Source: Acanthamoeba sp. SK_2022b (lineage: Eukaryota > Discosea > Longamoebia > Acanthamoebidae). From it: a stretch of 15,794 bases of DNA. The notes below the pieces were generated by a model that was not told the DNA's origin, did not search any database, and saw nothing but the letters and a program-made list of their open reading frames with translations. Of this stretch, positions 1 through 10,500 are shown piece after piece. The stretch is taken from the NCBI GenBank assembly GCA_027943245.1, contig JANDJZ010000891.1:1-15794 (forward strand). Reading direction: 5' to 3'. Every line of letters starts with the position of its first letter. The stretch's first letter is position 1. The translations under genes were made by a program, and so were the position numbers.

Positions 1-55
1 TCGTTCTTGTTCGTATTCGCTTGTCGTGTGATTGTGTTGAATTGGTCTTATCGCT

Positions 56-521
56 CCGCTACACGTCGAACCCCACACATCAGCGCCTGAGTGCGCGGGC
101 CCAGCGACCAGGCCTTGCTTGGTGGCGAGCGTCGGCCAATCGGCGCAGTGCTTGACGATCTCGGATAATGTTCGGTCGAAACTGTCGTTTTCGCGATACC
201 TGTCTCCTCTGCACTGCCCCCCCCCACAAGTTGCGTGTGACGATTCAGACCCAAGCAGTGGCGCCACTCATACGCCCCATGCACTCGCGACACGGCCATG
301 CGCTCACGCGCCCATTGGTGCGGTGCAGAAGAGTGAAGTTGGGGGGGAGGCAACGTACGTTGAGGAGGCAGGTATCGCCGGCTGGGTTTCGACAGTTTCG
401 ATGGAACATTATCGGAGATCGGCAAGCACTGCGCCGATTGGCCGACGCTAGCCATCAAGCAAGGCCCGGTCGCTGGGCCCGCGCGCTCAGGCGCTGATGT
501 GTGGGGTTCGACGTGTAGCGG
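56..521. repeat. Imperfect inverted repeat (foldback element)
   Basis: The left arm, from 56 to about 230, matches the reverse complement of the right arm, from about 521 down to 336, around a roughly 105-bp loop. The outer 105 or so bases of each arm match closely, including the end CCGCTACACGTCGAACCCC and the inner CGGCCAATCGGCGCAGTGCTTG region. Inner parts share TACCTG(T/C)CTCCTC and a run of C but carry indels. I see no target-site duplication and no transposase. It lies downstream of the gene ending at 758. A MITE/foldback transposon remnant is the likeliest explanation. Confidence 0.75.
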
Positions 522-757
522 GGCTTGGTTGGCCCGAGGTCCACAATCGCCGCAATCTGAAATACGAATGTAACGTTGACGAGACATCTCACGCCTGCGC
601 GTACACACACACGCACACATACACACACGACAAATGAGACATCGCAGACTCACCCAGGCAAGCTCGATCAGAGAGAGAGAGAGAGAGAGCAAGAGAGGTG
701 GTGTACCGTGTCCGGAGTCGGCTGGCTGTAGTCTCTCGCAGCGGTCTACGTAGACCT
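522..757 (-). other. 3' flank of the left-hand gene with microsatellites
   Basis: No coding potential is seen. It holds an imperfect CA tract (602-629) and a GA tract (670-689). On the minus strand a GTGAGT sits near 653-648 and a CGCGCAG ends near 594, so an intron in the 3' untranslated region is possible but unproven. Confidence 0.35.
602..689. repeat. Interrupted CA (602-629) and GA (670-689) tracts
   Basis: The same CA-then-GA arrangement as in the golgin introns occurs here downstream of the left-hand gene, separated by about 40 bp of unique sequence. Confidence 0.85.
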
Positions 758-1966
758 TTACGCAGTAGCGGTGGACAAAAAGGCAAAGAAGTCGTCGATG
801 GTCGCAGAGTCGAGTTCATCTTCCCAGGTCGCCTCTCCTTGAGGAGCGGCAGACAGGGGCAGATCGAACGCGGTCTGTTGCGCAGGCACGTCGTGTGCCT
901 GCGCGCGGGCGTCGGGCACCCGCGATTGCGCAAAGTCGCCGAAATAGTCGGCGTTGTTGTTGATGATGGTGGTAGTAGTTGTGTTGATGTTGTTGTCGTC
1001 CGGCGAGGCGGGAGATGGCGTCGTGTCGCGAAGAAGGAAGTACTCAAGATCGTCGAGTTCGTCAAAAACGGGTGAGGCCGTGGCCGAGCCTGTCGACGAG
1101 GAGGGGGTGGCGCTGGCGCTGCTGTACTCCGTGAGCGGGGTGATTGGGTCGTCGGGGGGCGGGCCTCCCCCCTCGTCCTTGCGCCGCTTCGGTCTCTTCC
1201 AAGGCTGGGTCGGCGGCGCCTGGCGTTTCTTGCCGCGGTTGGTGATCACGTAGCCCACTGCAGCAGCAACGACGTGAGCGTCGTGGTCTCGCCAAAGCTT
1301 TGACGATAGGCGTGTGAGGCGAGAGGCCGTACGGTCAAGGTGGCCTCCAGGGTCAAGCACCTCGCCAGCCTCGTTTACGAGGAACAGCTTGATACGAAGA
1401 TCTGAACGCTTCTGGTGGAAGGAGCAGCACGAGATCTAGGAAGGAGATCAGCCCCGAGCCGTCCTCGATCGCAATTGAGAGAGGCACTGTGGTACCTGGA
1501 TTTCTAGTAGGAACTCGGGAGGGAGTTGTGACGGTCCAAGGCGCCCAGATGGATCGTAGAGGACGTTGTTCTTAACTTTACGAGGATGGATACCGACAGC
1601 CAAAGAGTGACCCTTGACGCACTTAACGGCCGGCTCCTAAGATTGCATTCAGCTTAGATCTTCGAATTTGTAAAGAATTTCAATCATAATTATAGTTGAT
1701 TTAGTAGAGGGGTCGAGTACCTCGTCGCCAGACGCGGTGAGACGGTAAAGGGCGCCACGAAGGAAGCACGCACCGTGGATGAGCGGATGGGTCTGTGTTT
1801 TGTAGTTCCCTTTTCGGTAGTTGTCCCAGTGAACTTGCAACGTTGGGGCTTGTTGCGTCCAGTTAGGAGTGAACTTGACCCGAACTTTAGCGCCACTCAC
1901 GACGCGTTGGGGCGGCTCCCCGTGGAAGCAGACGCGCGGCTGGGCCAGATCTGTGCCCGCAATCAT
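758..1966 (-). CDS. Unrecognised protein, possible transcription regulator (3 exons, about 346 aa)
   Basis: Exons 1966-1721, 1636-1496 and 1411-758 (TAA) join in phase 0 through two 84-bp GT-AG introns. The N-terminal ~150 residues look like a beta-rich globular domain (VRVKFTPNW, LYRLTASGDE, NVLYDPSGRL, IKLFLVNEAGEVL). A basic patch KRPKRRK (201-207) suggests nuclear import. A Pro/Ser/Thr-rich tail follows, with an Asn/Thr run and two acidic-aromatic motifs, FDELDDLEYFLL (near 245-256) and IDDFFAFL (near 334-341), resembling transactivation segments. I do not recognise the family; the regulator role is inference. The ATG at 1966 is the first in the open frame. A phase-compatible upstream exon (ATG at 2198, donor after 2110, acceptor before 1970) would give about 377 residues. 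Third-position GC is lower than in the kinase. Confidence 0.62.
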
Positions 1967-2442
1967 GCGACTGTGTGGGTTTTGGGTTTGTTTCTTGGGC
2001 CAAGGTGGGGTGGTGGATAAGACCCAAGCCACCTCCCTCCCGGGCTTTGTACTCTTGCCTTGGGCATCCCAAGCAGTTGGTGCCGCAGGTTGTCAGCGCT
2101 CGTCTGTACCCTAATTTGCCCAAGCGGACGGAATTAGGAAAGAGGCTTGCGGCTGTTGCGTGTCTGCTCCACAGGGGCAAGACCAAACGTTCCTCCATCC
2201 TGTTGTTTCTTTGCCAGCAAGGGCGCGGAATACACCTAACTGGGATAATCAAAGGACCCTAGCGCTTTCCCTCCCTTGAGGCAATGACTCGCCTGGCACG
2301 ACCCTGCAAATCCTTGCGCAACGGCGAAGAGTTGTGACATCGAAAACAAAATGTTGTGCAATTCGTGGAATGACAATATTATTGTAAAGGGAAAAGAAAA
2401 AGGAAAATGGACAGGCAAAACATGTCCCCACCAGCTGGGGAG
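1967..2442. other. Spacer between the kinase 3' end and the left-hand gene
   Basis: Apart from the possible first exon at 2198-2110 of the left-hand gene, I see no gene. The part from about 2330 to 2410 is AT-rich and probably belongs to the kinase 3' untranslated region. No clear AATAAA is present; a CAATAATATTG lies near 2375-2385 on the minus strand. Confidence 0.4.
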
Positions 2443-2649
2443 TCAAGGCCACACGGCCGGCGGGTGGCCATCGGTGTCGGGGGCGGTGGCGGCGGCGACG
2501 ACGGTGGTGGTGGTGATGGTCCCGACGTCGGCAATGTCGTGGGTGGACCGGACCTTGCAATGTACATACATGCGGGTGGGCTCGTCGAGCACGAAGTTGG
2601 GCGAGCCGCCGGGGCGCCGCAGGTGGTCATGCCGCGCCACCACCTCCAG
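2443..2649 (-). other. Coding-like in-frame extension after the kinase stop codon
   Basis: After the kinase TGA (2652-2650, next bases CTG) the same frame stays open for 68 codons to a TGA at 2445-2443. About nine in ten of these codons end in G or C, position 2 is much less GC-rich, and the translation (containing SPNFVLDEPTRMYVHCKV and an Ala/Thr-rich tail) looks protein-like. It could be a readthrough extension, a remnant of a longer C-terminus, or a sequence error at the stop. No splice around the TGA was found. I do not recognise the peptide. Confidence 0.4.
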
Positions 2650-3415
2650 TCACGCGTCCTTGGAGAGGTTGAGGAAGGACTCGATCGTCTGCTTGAGGCT
2701 CTCGGCGTGGATCGGCTTCGATATGTAACCGTCCATGCCGCCCTCCAGACACTTTTCTCGGTAGCCCTGGATGGCGTGCGCCGTCATGGCCACGATCGGC
2801 GTGTGGCCCTTGCCCTGCCGCTTCTCGAGCTCGCGGATCTTGGCCGTGGCCTCGAAGCCGCCCATCTCGGGCATTTGCACGTCCATGAGGATCAGGTCGA
2901 ACCGATGGTCCATGAGGATCAGGTCGAACCGATGGCCCCGCGCGGCCTCGACCGCCTTCCGTCCGTTGTCCGCCAGCGTCACCGCATACCCAAACCTTTC
3001 CAACAATCTGCACATCACACAACACAACACAACACAACACAGAGAGAGGGAGGGCCACTGTCAGATGGGCGGGACACAGAGGGAGAGGGAGGGAGATGGC
3101 GGGAACGGAGACGAGACACGAACCTGATGGCAAGCTTCTGATTGACGACGTTGTCCTCGGCGAGAAGGATCTTCTGCTTGGGCTTGCCCTGCACCGTGAG
3201 CAGCGGCGAGCCACCGGCCGTGGTGTCGCTGCAGGAGGAGGCCATGTGGATGGGCTCCTTCTCGAAGGGCTTGAGGAGGGCGTAGAGGAGCTCGCTCTGG
3301 CCCACGGGCTTGTTGAGGTAAGCGCACATGGGCGGGCACGAGTGCTGGCTCAGAATGTCTGCAGACACGAATACCCGGCCAGGTCAGTTTCCCCATGTAA
3401 TATCACCAGGCGTGG

Positions 3416-3456
<41 letters not shown>

Positions 3457-4540
3457 CATACCTCGCTTGGAGGTGGTGGGGGAGAGCATGAGGATTATCA
3501 TGGTCTCCTTGGTGATGATTCGGTTCTCGGTGAATTGGGCGACGGTGAGGCCTTCGAGGTCGTCCGGTATCTGCGAGACCAGCAGCACGTACTCGAAGGG
3601 CTTCTGCGCGAGCGACGACTCGGCAAAGAGCTCGGTGGCCTCGTGCACGGTGTCGACGAGCACGGGCTCCATCTGCCAGTGGAGGAGCATCTGGGAGAGG
3701 ATGCGGCGCGAGGTGATGTTGGCGTCGACCAGCAGCACGCGGCGGCCCGAGAGGATCGCCGTCTGCTGCTTCTGGTGCGGCGACTCGTCGCGGCCCAGAC
3801 CGAACGTGGCGGTGAAATGGAACAGGCTGCCCTTGTCCGGGACGCTCTCGGCCGTGAGCTTGCCCTGCACACGCGCGTGAACGCACGGAGCCACGCGTGA
3901 GAAAAAGGACAGTGGCACCGCGGAAATGAAAAGAGAAAGCGAAAGCGAAAGAGAAAGCGAAGAAAGCGAGGAGCGGTGTGGGAAAGTCACCGGTGCCGTT
4001 TCCCCTACCTGCATGAGCTGCACGAGGCGCGTAGAGATGGTGAGACCGAGACCGGTGCCGCCGTACTTGCGGGTGATGGAGCCGTCGGCCTGCGAGAAGG
4101 CCTCGAAGATGACGGACAGCTTGTCGGCGGGGATGCCGATGCCCGTGTCGCGCACGGCAAAGTGGAGCACGACAGAGTCGGAGTTCCTCTGCTGCATCTG
4201 CACGGAGAGGACGACCTCGCCCTTGGACGTGAACTTGATCGCGTTGCCCACGAGGTTGATGATCACCTGGCGCAGACGCACGGGATCACCGATTAGCTTG
4301 TCGGGCAGCGTGGGCTCGATGTCGCTCAGGAGCTCGATGCCCTTCTCGTGGGCCTTGAGCGCCAGCGCCTTGAGCGTGTCGCCCAGAGTCTCGTGAAGCG
4401 ACATGTCTGCGCGAGCCGCAAGGTGGCGTCAGCACCAAGCGAGGGAGCGGTTGACGATGAGAAAGGAGAGGAGAGGAGAGGAGAGGACAGGCGCGTACCG
4501 ATGTGCTCAATGTCGAGCTTACCGGCCTCGATCTTGGAGA

Positions 4541-4571
<31 letters not shown>

Positions 4572-7500
4572 ACCCAGCGCCGAGGAGTGGACGAGCTTGA
4601 GGTAGTCCCGCTGTTCGGAGCTCAACTGAGTGTCGAGGGCCAGCTCGGTCATACCGATGATACCGTTCTGTGGGGGGGGAGAGACCGAGGGGTGAGGGCT
4701 GCCCGGAAGTGAACGCAGGAGCGTGGTGGCCGCAGGGCGTACCATGGGCGTTCGGATCTCGTGAGACATGTTGGCCATGAACTCGGTCTTGGCCCTGTTG
4801 GCTTCGTTGGCGAGCGCGGTCTTGATGAGCATCTCCTTGAGCGTGCAGATCATCTCGTTGATTATAGTCTTGAGCGTGTTCATCTCTCCGTAGGCCTCGA
4901 CGGTAATGAAACGGGTGAAGTCGCCCTTGGTCACTGCTCGCGCCACCTCGGCAATGGCTCGCACCTGCGAACCACAAACGCATCACGACCACTGCTCGTC
5001 AGGCAACCGGTGGCTGGAGAGGAGAGCCGGCGGAAACCCGTACCTGATTCGTGAGGTTGGCCGCCATGGTGTTCACATTGGTCGTCAAGTCCTCCCAAAT
5101 GCCGGAAACGCCCTTCACCTGGGCCTGGCCGCCGAGCTTGCCTTCTGTCCCGACCTCGCGAGCCACTCGAGTCACCTCCGACGCGAACGTGTTGAGCTGA
5201 TCCACCATCGTGTTGATCGTCGACTTGAGCTCGAGGATCTCGCCCTTGGCGTCGGCTGTCATCTTCTTCGACAGATCGCCCTTCGCCACCGCTGTCGTCA
5301 CTTGGGCAATGGCGCGCACCTGGCCCGTGAGATTGGCAGCCATGGTGTTCACGTTGTACGTGAGGTCCTTCCAGATACCCGACACGCCCTTCACTTGCGC
5401 CTGACCGCCGAGCTTGCCCTCTGTGCCGACCTCACCGGCCACTCGGGTCACCTCTGACGCGAACGAGTTGAGCTGATCCACCATCGTGTTGATTGTGTTC
5501 TTCAACTCGAGGATCTCGCCCTTCACATCTGTCGTCATCTTCTTTGACAGATCTCCGCGCGCCACAGCCGTCGTCACCTCGGCGATGGCGCGCACTTGGC
5601 CCGTGAGATTGGCCGCCATGGTGTTGACGTTGTCTGTGAGATCCTTCCACGTGCCCGCCACTCCGCGCACCATGGCCTGGCCACCGAGCTTGCCTTCTGT
5701 GCCGACCTCGAGTGCCACTCGCATCACCTCCGATGCGAATGTGTTGAGCTGATCCACCATCGTGTTGATCGTATTCTTGAGCTCGAGAATCTCGCCCTTG
5801 ACGTCGACCGAGATCTTCTTCGACAGATCGCCGCTCGCCACCGCTGTCGTCACCTCGGCGATGGCGCGCACTTGACCCGTGAGGTTGGCAGCCATGGTGT
5901 TGACGTTGTTGGTGAGGTCCTCCCAGATGCCCGACACGCCCTTCACGTGAGCCTGGCCGCCGAGCTTGCCCTCCGTGCCCACCTCGCGAGCCACTCGGGT
6001 CACCTCTGACGCGAACGAATTGAGCTGATCCACCATCGTGTTGATTGTGTTCTTCAACTCGAGGATCTCGCCCTTCACGTCTGTGGTGATCTTCTTCGAC
6101 AGATCTCCGCGCGCCACCGCTGTCGTCACCTCGGCGATGGCTCGCACCTGGCCCGTGAGATTGGCCGCCATGGTGTTCACATTGTCTGTGAGATCCTTCC
6201 ATGTGCCCGCCACTCCGCGCACTTGGGCTTGACCGCCGAGCTTGCCCTCCGTGCCGACCTCGCGAGCCACTCGAGTCACCTCTGACGCGAATGTGTTGAG
6301 CTGGTCCACCATCGTGTTGATCGTGTTCTTCAACTCGAGGATCTCGCCCTTGGCGTCGGCTGTCATCTTCTTCGACAGATCGCCCTTCGCCACCGCTGTC
6401 GTCACTTGCGCGATGGCTCGCACCTGGCCCGTGAGGTTGGCAGCCATGGTGTTCACGTTGTACGTGAGGTCCTTCCAAATGCCCGACACGCCCTTCACTT
6501 GGGCCTGGCCGCCGAGCTTGCCCTCTGTGCCGACCTCACCGGCCACTCGAGTCACCTCGGAGGCGAAGGAGTTGAGCTGGTCCACCATCGTGTTGATTGT
6601 GTTCTTCAACTCGAGAATCTCGCCCTTCACGTCTGTCGTCATCTTCTTCGACAGATCGCCTCGCGCCACCGCTGTCGTCACCTCGGCGATGGCGCGCACT
6701 TGGCCCGTGAGATTGGCCGCCATGGTGTTGACGTTGTCTGTGAGATCCTTCCATGTGCCCGCCACTCCGCGCACCATGGCCTGGCCACCGAGCTTGCCTT
6801 CGGTACCGACCTCGAGTGCCACTCGCATCACCTCTGACGCGAACGTGTTGAGCTGATCCACCATGGTGTTGATCGTGTTCTTCAACTCGAGAATCTCGCC
6901 CTTGACGTCGACCGAGATCTTCTTCGACAGATCGCCGCTCGCCACCGCTGTCGTCACTTGAGCAATGGCTCGCACTTGGCCCGTGAGGTTGGCTGCCATC
7001 GTGTTCACATTGTTGGTGAGGTCTTCCCAGATGCCCGACACGCCCTTCACGTGAGCCTGACCGCCGAGCTTGCCCTCCGTGCCGACCTCGCGAGCCACTC
7101 GAGTCACCTCTGACGCGAACGAGTTGAGCTGGTCCACCATCGTGTTGATCGTGTTCTTGAGCTCGAGGATCTCGCCCTTCACGTCCGTCGTCATCTTCTT
7201 CGACAGATCGCCTCGCGCCACCGCTGTCGTCACCTCGGCGATGGCGCGCACCTGGCCCGTGAGATTGGCCGCCATGGTGTTCACATTGTCTGTGAGATCC
7301 TTCCATGTGCCCGCCACTCCGCGCACCTGGGCCTGGCCACCGAGCTTGCCCTCCGTGCCGACCTCGCGAGCCACTCGAGTCACCTCCGACGCGAACGTGT
7401 TGAGCTGGTCCACCATCGTGTTGATTGTCGACTTGAGCTCGAGGATCTCGCCCTTGGCGTCGGCTGTCATCTTCTTCGACAGATCGCCCTTCGCCACCGC

Positions 7501-10500
7501 TGTCGTCACTTGGGCAATGGCGCGCACCTGGCCCGTGAGATTGGCAGCCATGGTGTTCACGTTGTACGTGAGGTCCTTCCAGATACCCGACACGCCCTTC
7601 ACTTGCGCCTGACCGCCGAGCTTGCCCTCTGTGCCGACCTCACCGGCCACTCGGGTCACCTCTGACGCGAACGAGTTGAGCTGATCCACCATCGTGTTGA
7701 TTGTGTTCTTCAACTCGAGGATCTCGCCCTTCACATCTGTCGTCATCTTCTTTGACAGATCTCCGCGCGCCACAGCCGTCGTCACCTCGGCGATGGCGCG
7801 CACTTGGCCCGTGAGATTGGCCGCCATGGTGTTGACGTTGTCTGTGAGATCCTTCCACGTGCCCGCCACTCCGCGCACCATGGCCTGGCCACCGAGCTTG
7901 CCTTCTGTGCCGACCTCGAGTGCCACTCGCATCACCTCCGATGCGAATGTGTTGAGCTGATCCACCATCGTGTTGATCGTATTCTTGAGCTCGAGAATCT
8001 CGCCCTTGACGTCGACCGAGATCTTCTTCGACAGATCGCCGCTCGCCACCGCTGTCGTCACCTCGGCGATGGCGCGCACTTGACCCGTGAGGTTGGCAGC
8101 CATGGTGTTGACGTTGTTGGTGAGGTCCTCCCAGATGCCCGACACGCCCTTCACGTGAGCCTGGCCGCCGAGCTTGCCCTCCGTGCCCACCTCGCGAGCC
8201 ACTCGGGTCACCTCTGACGCGAACGAATTGAGCTGATCCACCATCGTGTTGATTGTGTTCTTCAACTCGAGGATCTCGCCCTTCACGTCTGTGGTGATCT
8301 TCTTCGACAGATCTCCGCGCGCCACCGCTGTCGTCACCTCGGCGATGGCGCGCACCTGGCCCGTGAGATTGGCCGCCATGGTGTTCACATTGTCTGTGAG
8401 ATCCTTCCATGTGCCCGCCACTCCGCGCACCTGGGCCTGGCCGCCGAGCTTGCCCTCCGTTCCGACCTCGCGAGCCACTCGAGTCACCTCCGACGCGAAT
8501 GTGTTGAGCTGATCCACCATCGTGTTAATCGTCGACTTGAGCTCGAGGATCTCGCCCTTGGCGTCGGCTGTCATCTTCTTCGACAGATCGCCCTTCGCCA
8601 CCGCTGTCGTCACTTGCGCGATGGCGCGCACCTGGCCCGTGAGGTTGGCAGCCATGGTGTTCACGTTGTACGTGAGGTCCTTCCAAATGCCCGACACGCC
8701 CTTGACCTGCGCCTGGCCGCCGAGCTTGCCCTCTGTGCCGACCTCACCGGCCACTCGGGTCACCTCTGACGCGAACGAGTTGAGCTGGTCCACCATCGTG
8801 TTGATTGTGTTCTTCAACTCGAGGATCTCTCCTTTCACGTCTGTCGTCATCTTCTTCGATAGATCTCCGCGCGCCACAGCCGTCGTCACCTCGGCGATGG
8901 CGCGCACCTGGCCCGTGAGATTGGCCGCCATGGTGTTGACGTTGTCTGTGAGATCCTTCCATGTGCCCGCCACTCCGCGCACCATGGCTTGACCGCCGAG
9001 CTTGCCCTCCGTGCCGACCTCGAGTGCCACTCGCATGACCTCCGACGCGAATGTGTTGAGCTGATCCACCATCGTGTTGATTGTGTTCTTCAACTCGAGA
9101 ATCTCGCCCTTGACGTCGACCGAGATCTTCTTCGACAGATCGCCGCTCGCCACCGCTGTTGTCACTTGAGCAATGGCTCGCACCTGGCCCGTGAGGTTGG
9201 CCGCCATGGTGTTGACGTTGTTGGTGAGGTCCTCCCAGATGCCCGACACGCCCTTCACGTGAGCTTGACCGCCGAGCTTGCCTTCTGTGCCGACCTCGCG
9301 GGCCACTCGGGTCACCTCGGACGCGAACGAGTTGAGCTGGTCCACCATCGTGTTGATTGTGACCTTGAGCTCGAGGATCTCGCCCTTGGCTTCGGCAGTC
9401 ATCTTCTTCGACAGATCGCCCTTCGCCACGGCCGTCGTCACTTGGGCAATGGCTCGCACTTGGCCCGTGAGCCTTGCGGCCATGGTGTTTACGTTGTGCG
9501 TAAGGTCCTTCCAGATGCCGGAGACGTCCTTCACATTGGCCTGGCCGCCGAGCTTGCCCTCCGTGCCGACCTCGCGCGCCACTCGAGTCACCTCGGAGGC
9601 GAAGGAGTTGAGCTGGTCCACCATCGTGTTGATGGTGTTCTTCAGAAGCAGAATCTCGCCCTACGTGAACGGGGAAACAAGGGGGTAAGCAAGGGGAGCT
9701 GCGGGAGTGCAAGAAGGAGCAAGGACGAGTAGCGCACCTGAGCTTCGGCAGTGATCTTCTTGGACAAATCGCCGTTGGCGACAGCCGTCGTGACGAGGGC
9801 GATGGCGCGCACCTGACCCGTAAGGTTGGCAGCCATTGTGTTGACATTGTGGGTCAGATCCTTCCAGGTACCACCGATGCCTGGGTGTGCGGTAACGAGC
9901 CGTCGTATGGTTAACATGGGAAGACTGCAGAACCGGAGCAACGACGGTTTCACATTGTTCACGGGATTACGGTTGCACGAGCGTACCGGCGACTTGGGCC
10001 TGACCGCCCAGCTTTCCTTCAGTGCCGACCTCGCGGGCGACGCGCGTGACTTCAGAGGCGAACGCATTCAGCTGGTCCACCATGGTGTTGATCGTGTTCT
10101 TGAGCTCGAGGAATTCACCCTTCGCTTCGGCAGTCATCTTCTTCGACAAGTCGCCATTGGCGACGGCAGTCGTCACTTGGGCCACGGCGCGCACCTGGAG
10201 GGTGAGGTTGGTAGCCATCGTATTCACATTGTCCGTGAGGTCCTTCCAGATGCCCTGGAGTCCGAGGCCGGCTTGCGCCTGGCCGCCGAGCTGGCCCTCG
10301 ATACCGACGTCGCACACGACTCGCAGCACTTCCTCCTGGAAGCAGCTGAGCATGTTGATCATCTCGCTCAAGGAGTTCTTCGTCTGCTTGTACTCGCCTT
10401 GCACCTAGAGAAGGAGGGCATCGGACAAGGAGTCGTGAGCTACACATCCTGAGCGAACGATTATCTTCTACACGAATCTGTGGAGTGGCCGGCGCTATTT

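Larger units (their letters stand above)
5044..9660 (-). repeat. Tandem 276-bp HAMP-repeat array in a single exon
   Basis: This exon encodes residues 325-1863, almost entirely 92-residue repeats. Each contains VDQLN(S/T)[17 protein letters not shown], (I/T)W(K/E)[13 protein letters not shown] and GDLSKK followed by KGEILELK. Counting from the VDQLN start at 9624 there are 17 units. Unit 1 is distinct. Units 2-17 follow an A-B-C-D order four times. A has AHVKG with [10 protein letters not shown] has AMVRG with RVALEV; C has RVAGEV with DLTYN; D has AQVRG with GTWKDLT. The last D unit is a hybrid ending in IWEDLTTN. In the fungal family each such repeat is regarded as a canonical HAMP plus a HAMP-like linker, which would make this more than 30 stacked HAMP modules. 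Two further repeats lie in exons 2-3 and the final one ends in exon 5. Confidence 0.95.

Noticed and set aside
2407..3141. A 244-codon plus-strand open frame opposite the receiver domain
   Set aside because: It overlaps the receiver exons and an intron in antisense, is low-complexity and has no recognisable domain.
3403..3461. His/Thr repeat tail encoded by reading through the TG microsatellite
   Set aside because: The frame is simply the exon running into intron 8; a GT donor at 3461 and acceptor before 3358 restore the receiver sequence.
5044..9660. CRISPR-like or satellite-type tandem repeat
   Set aside because: The repeats are 276 bp with an uninterrupted reading frame and clear HAMP sequence; there are no spacers.
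5210..9732. Many long plus-strand open frames across the HAMP exon (for example 6242-6856 and 8989-9732)
   Set aside because: They are antisense to a clear HAMP coding frame and repeat with its period. G/C-ending codons on the minus strand naturally leave antisense frames open.
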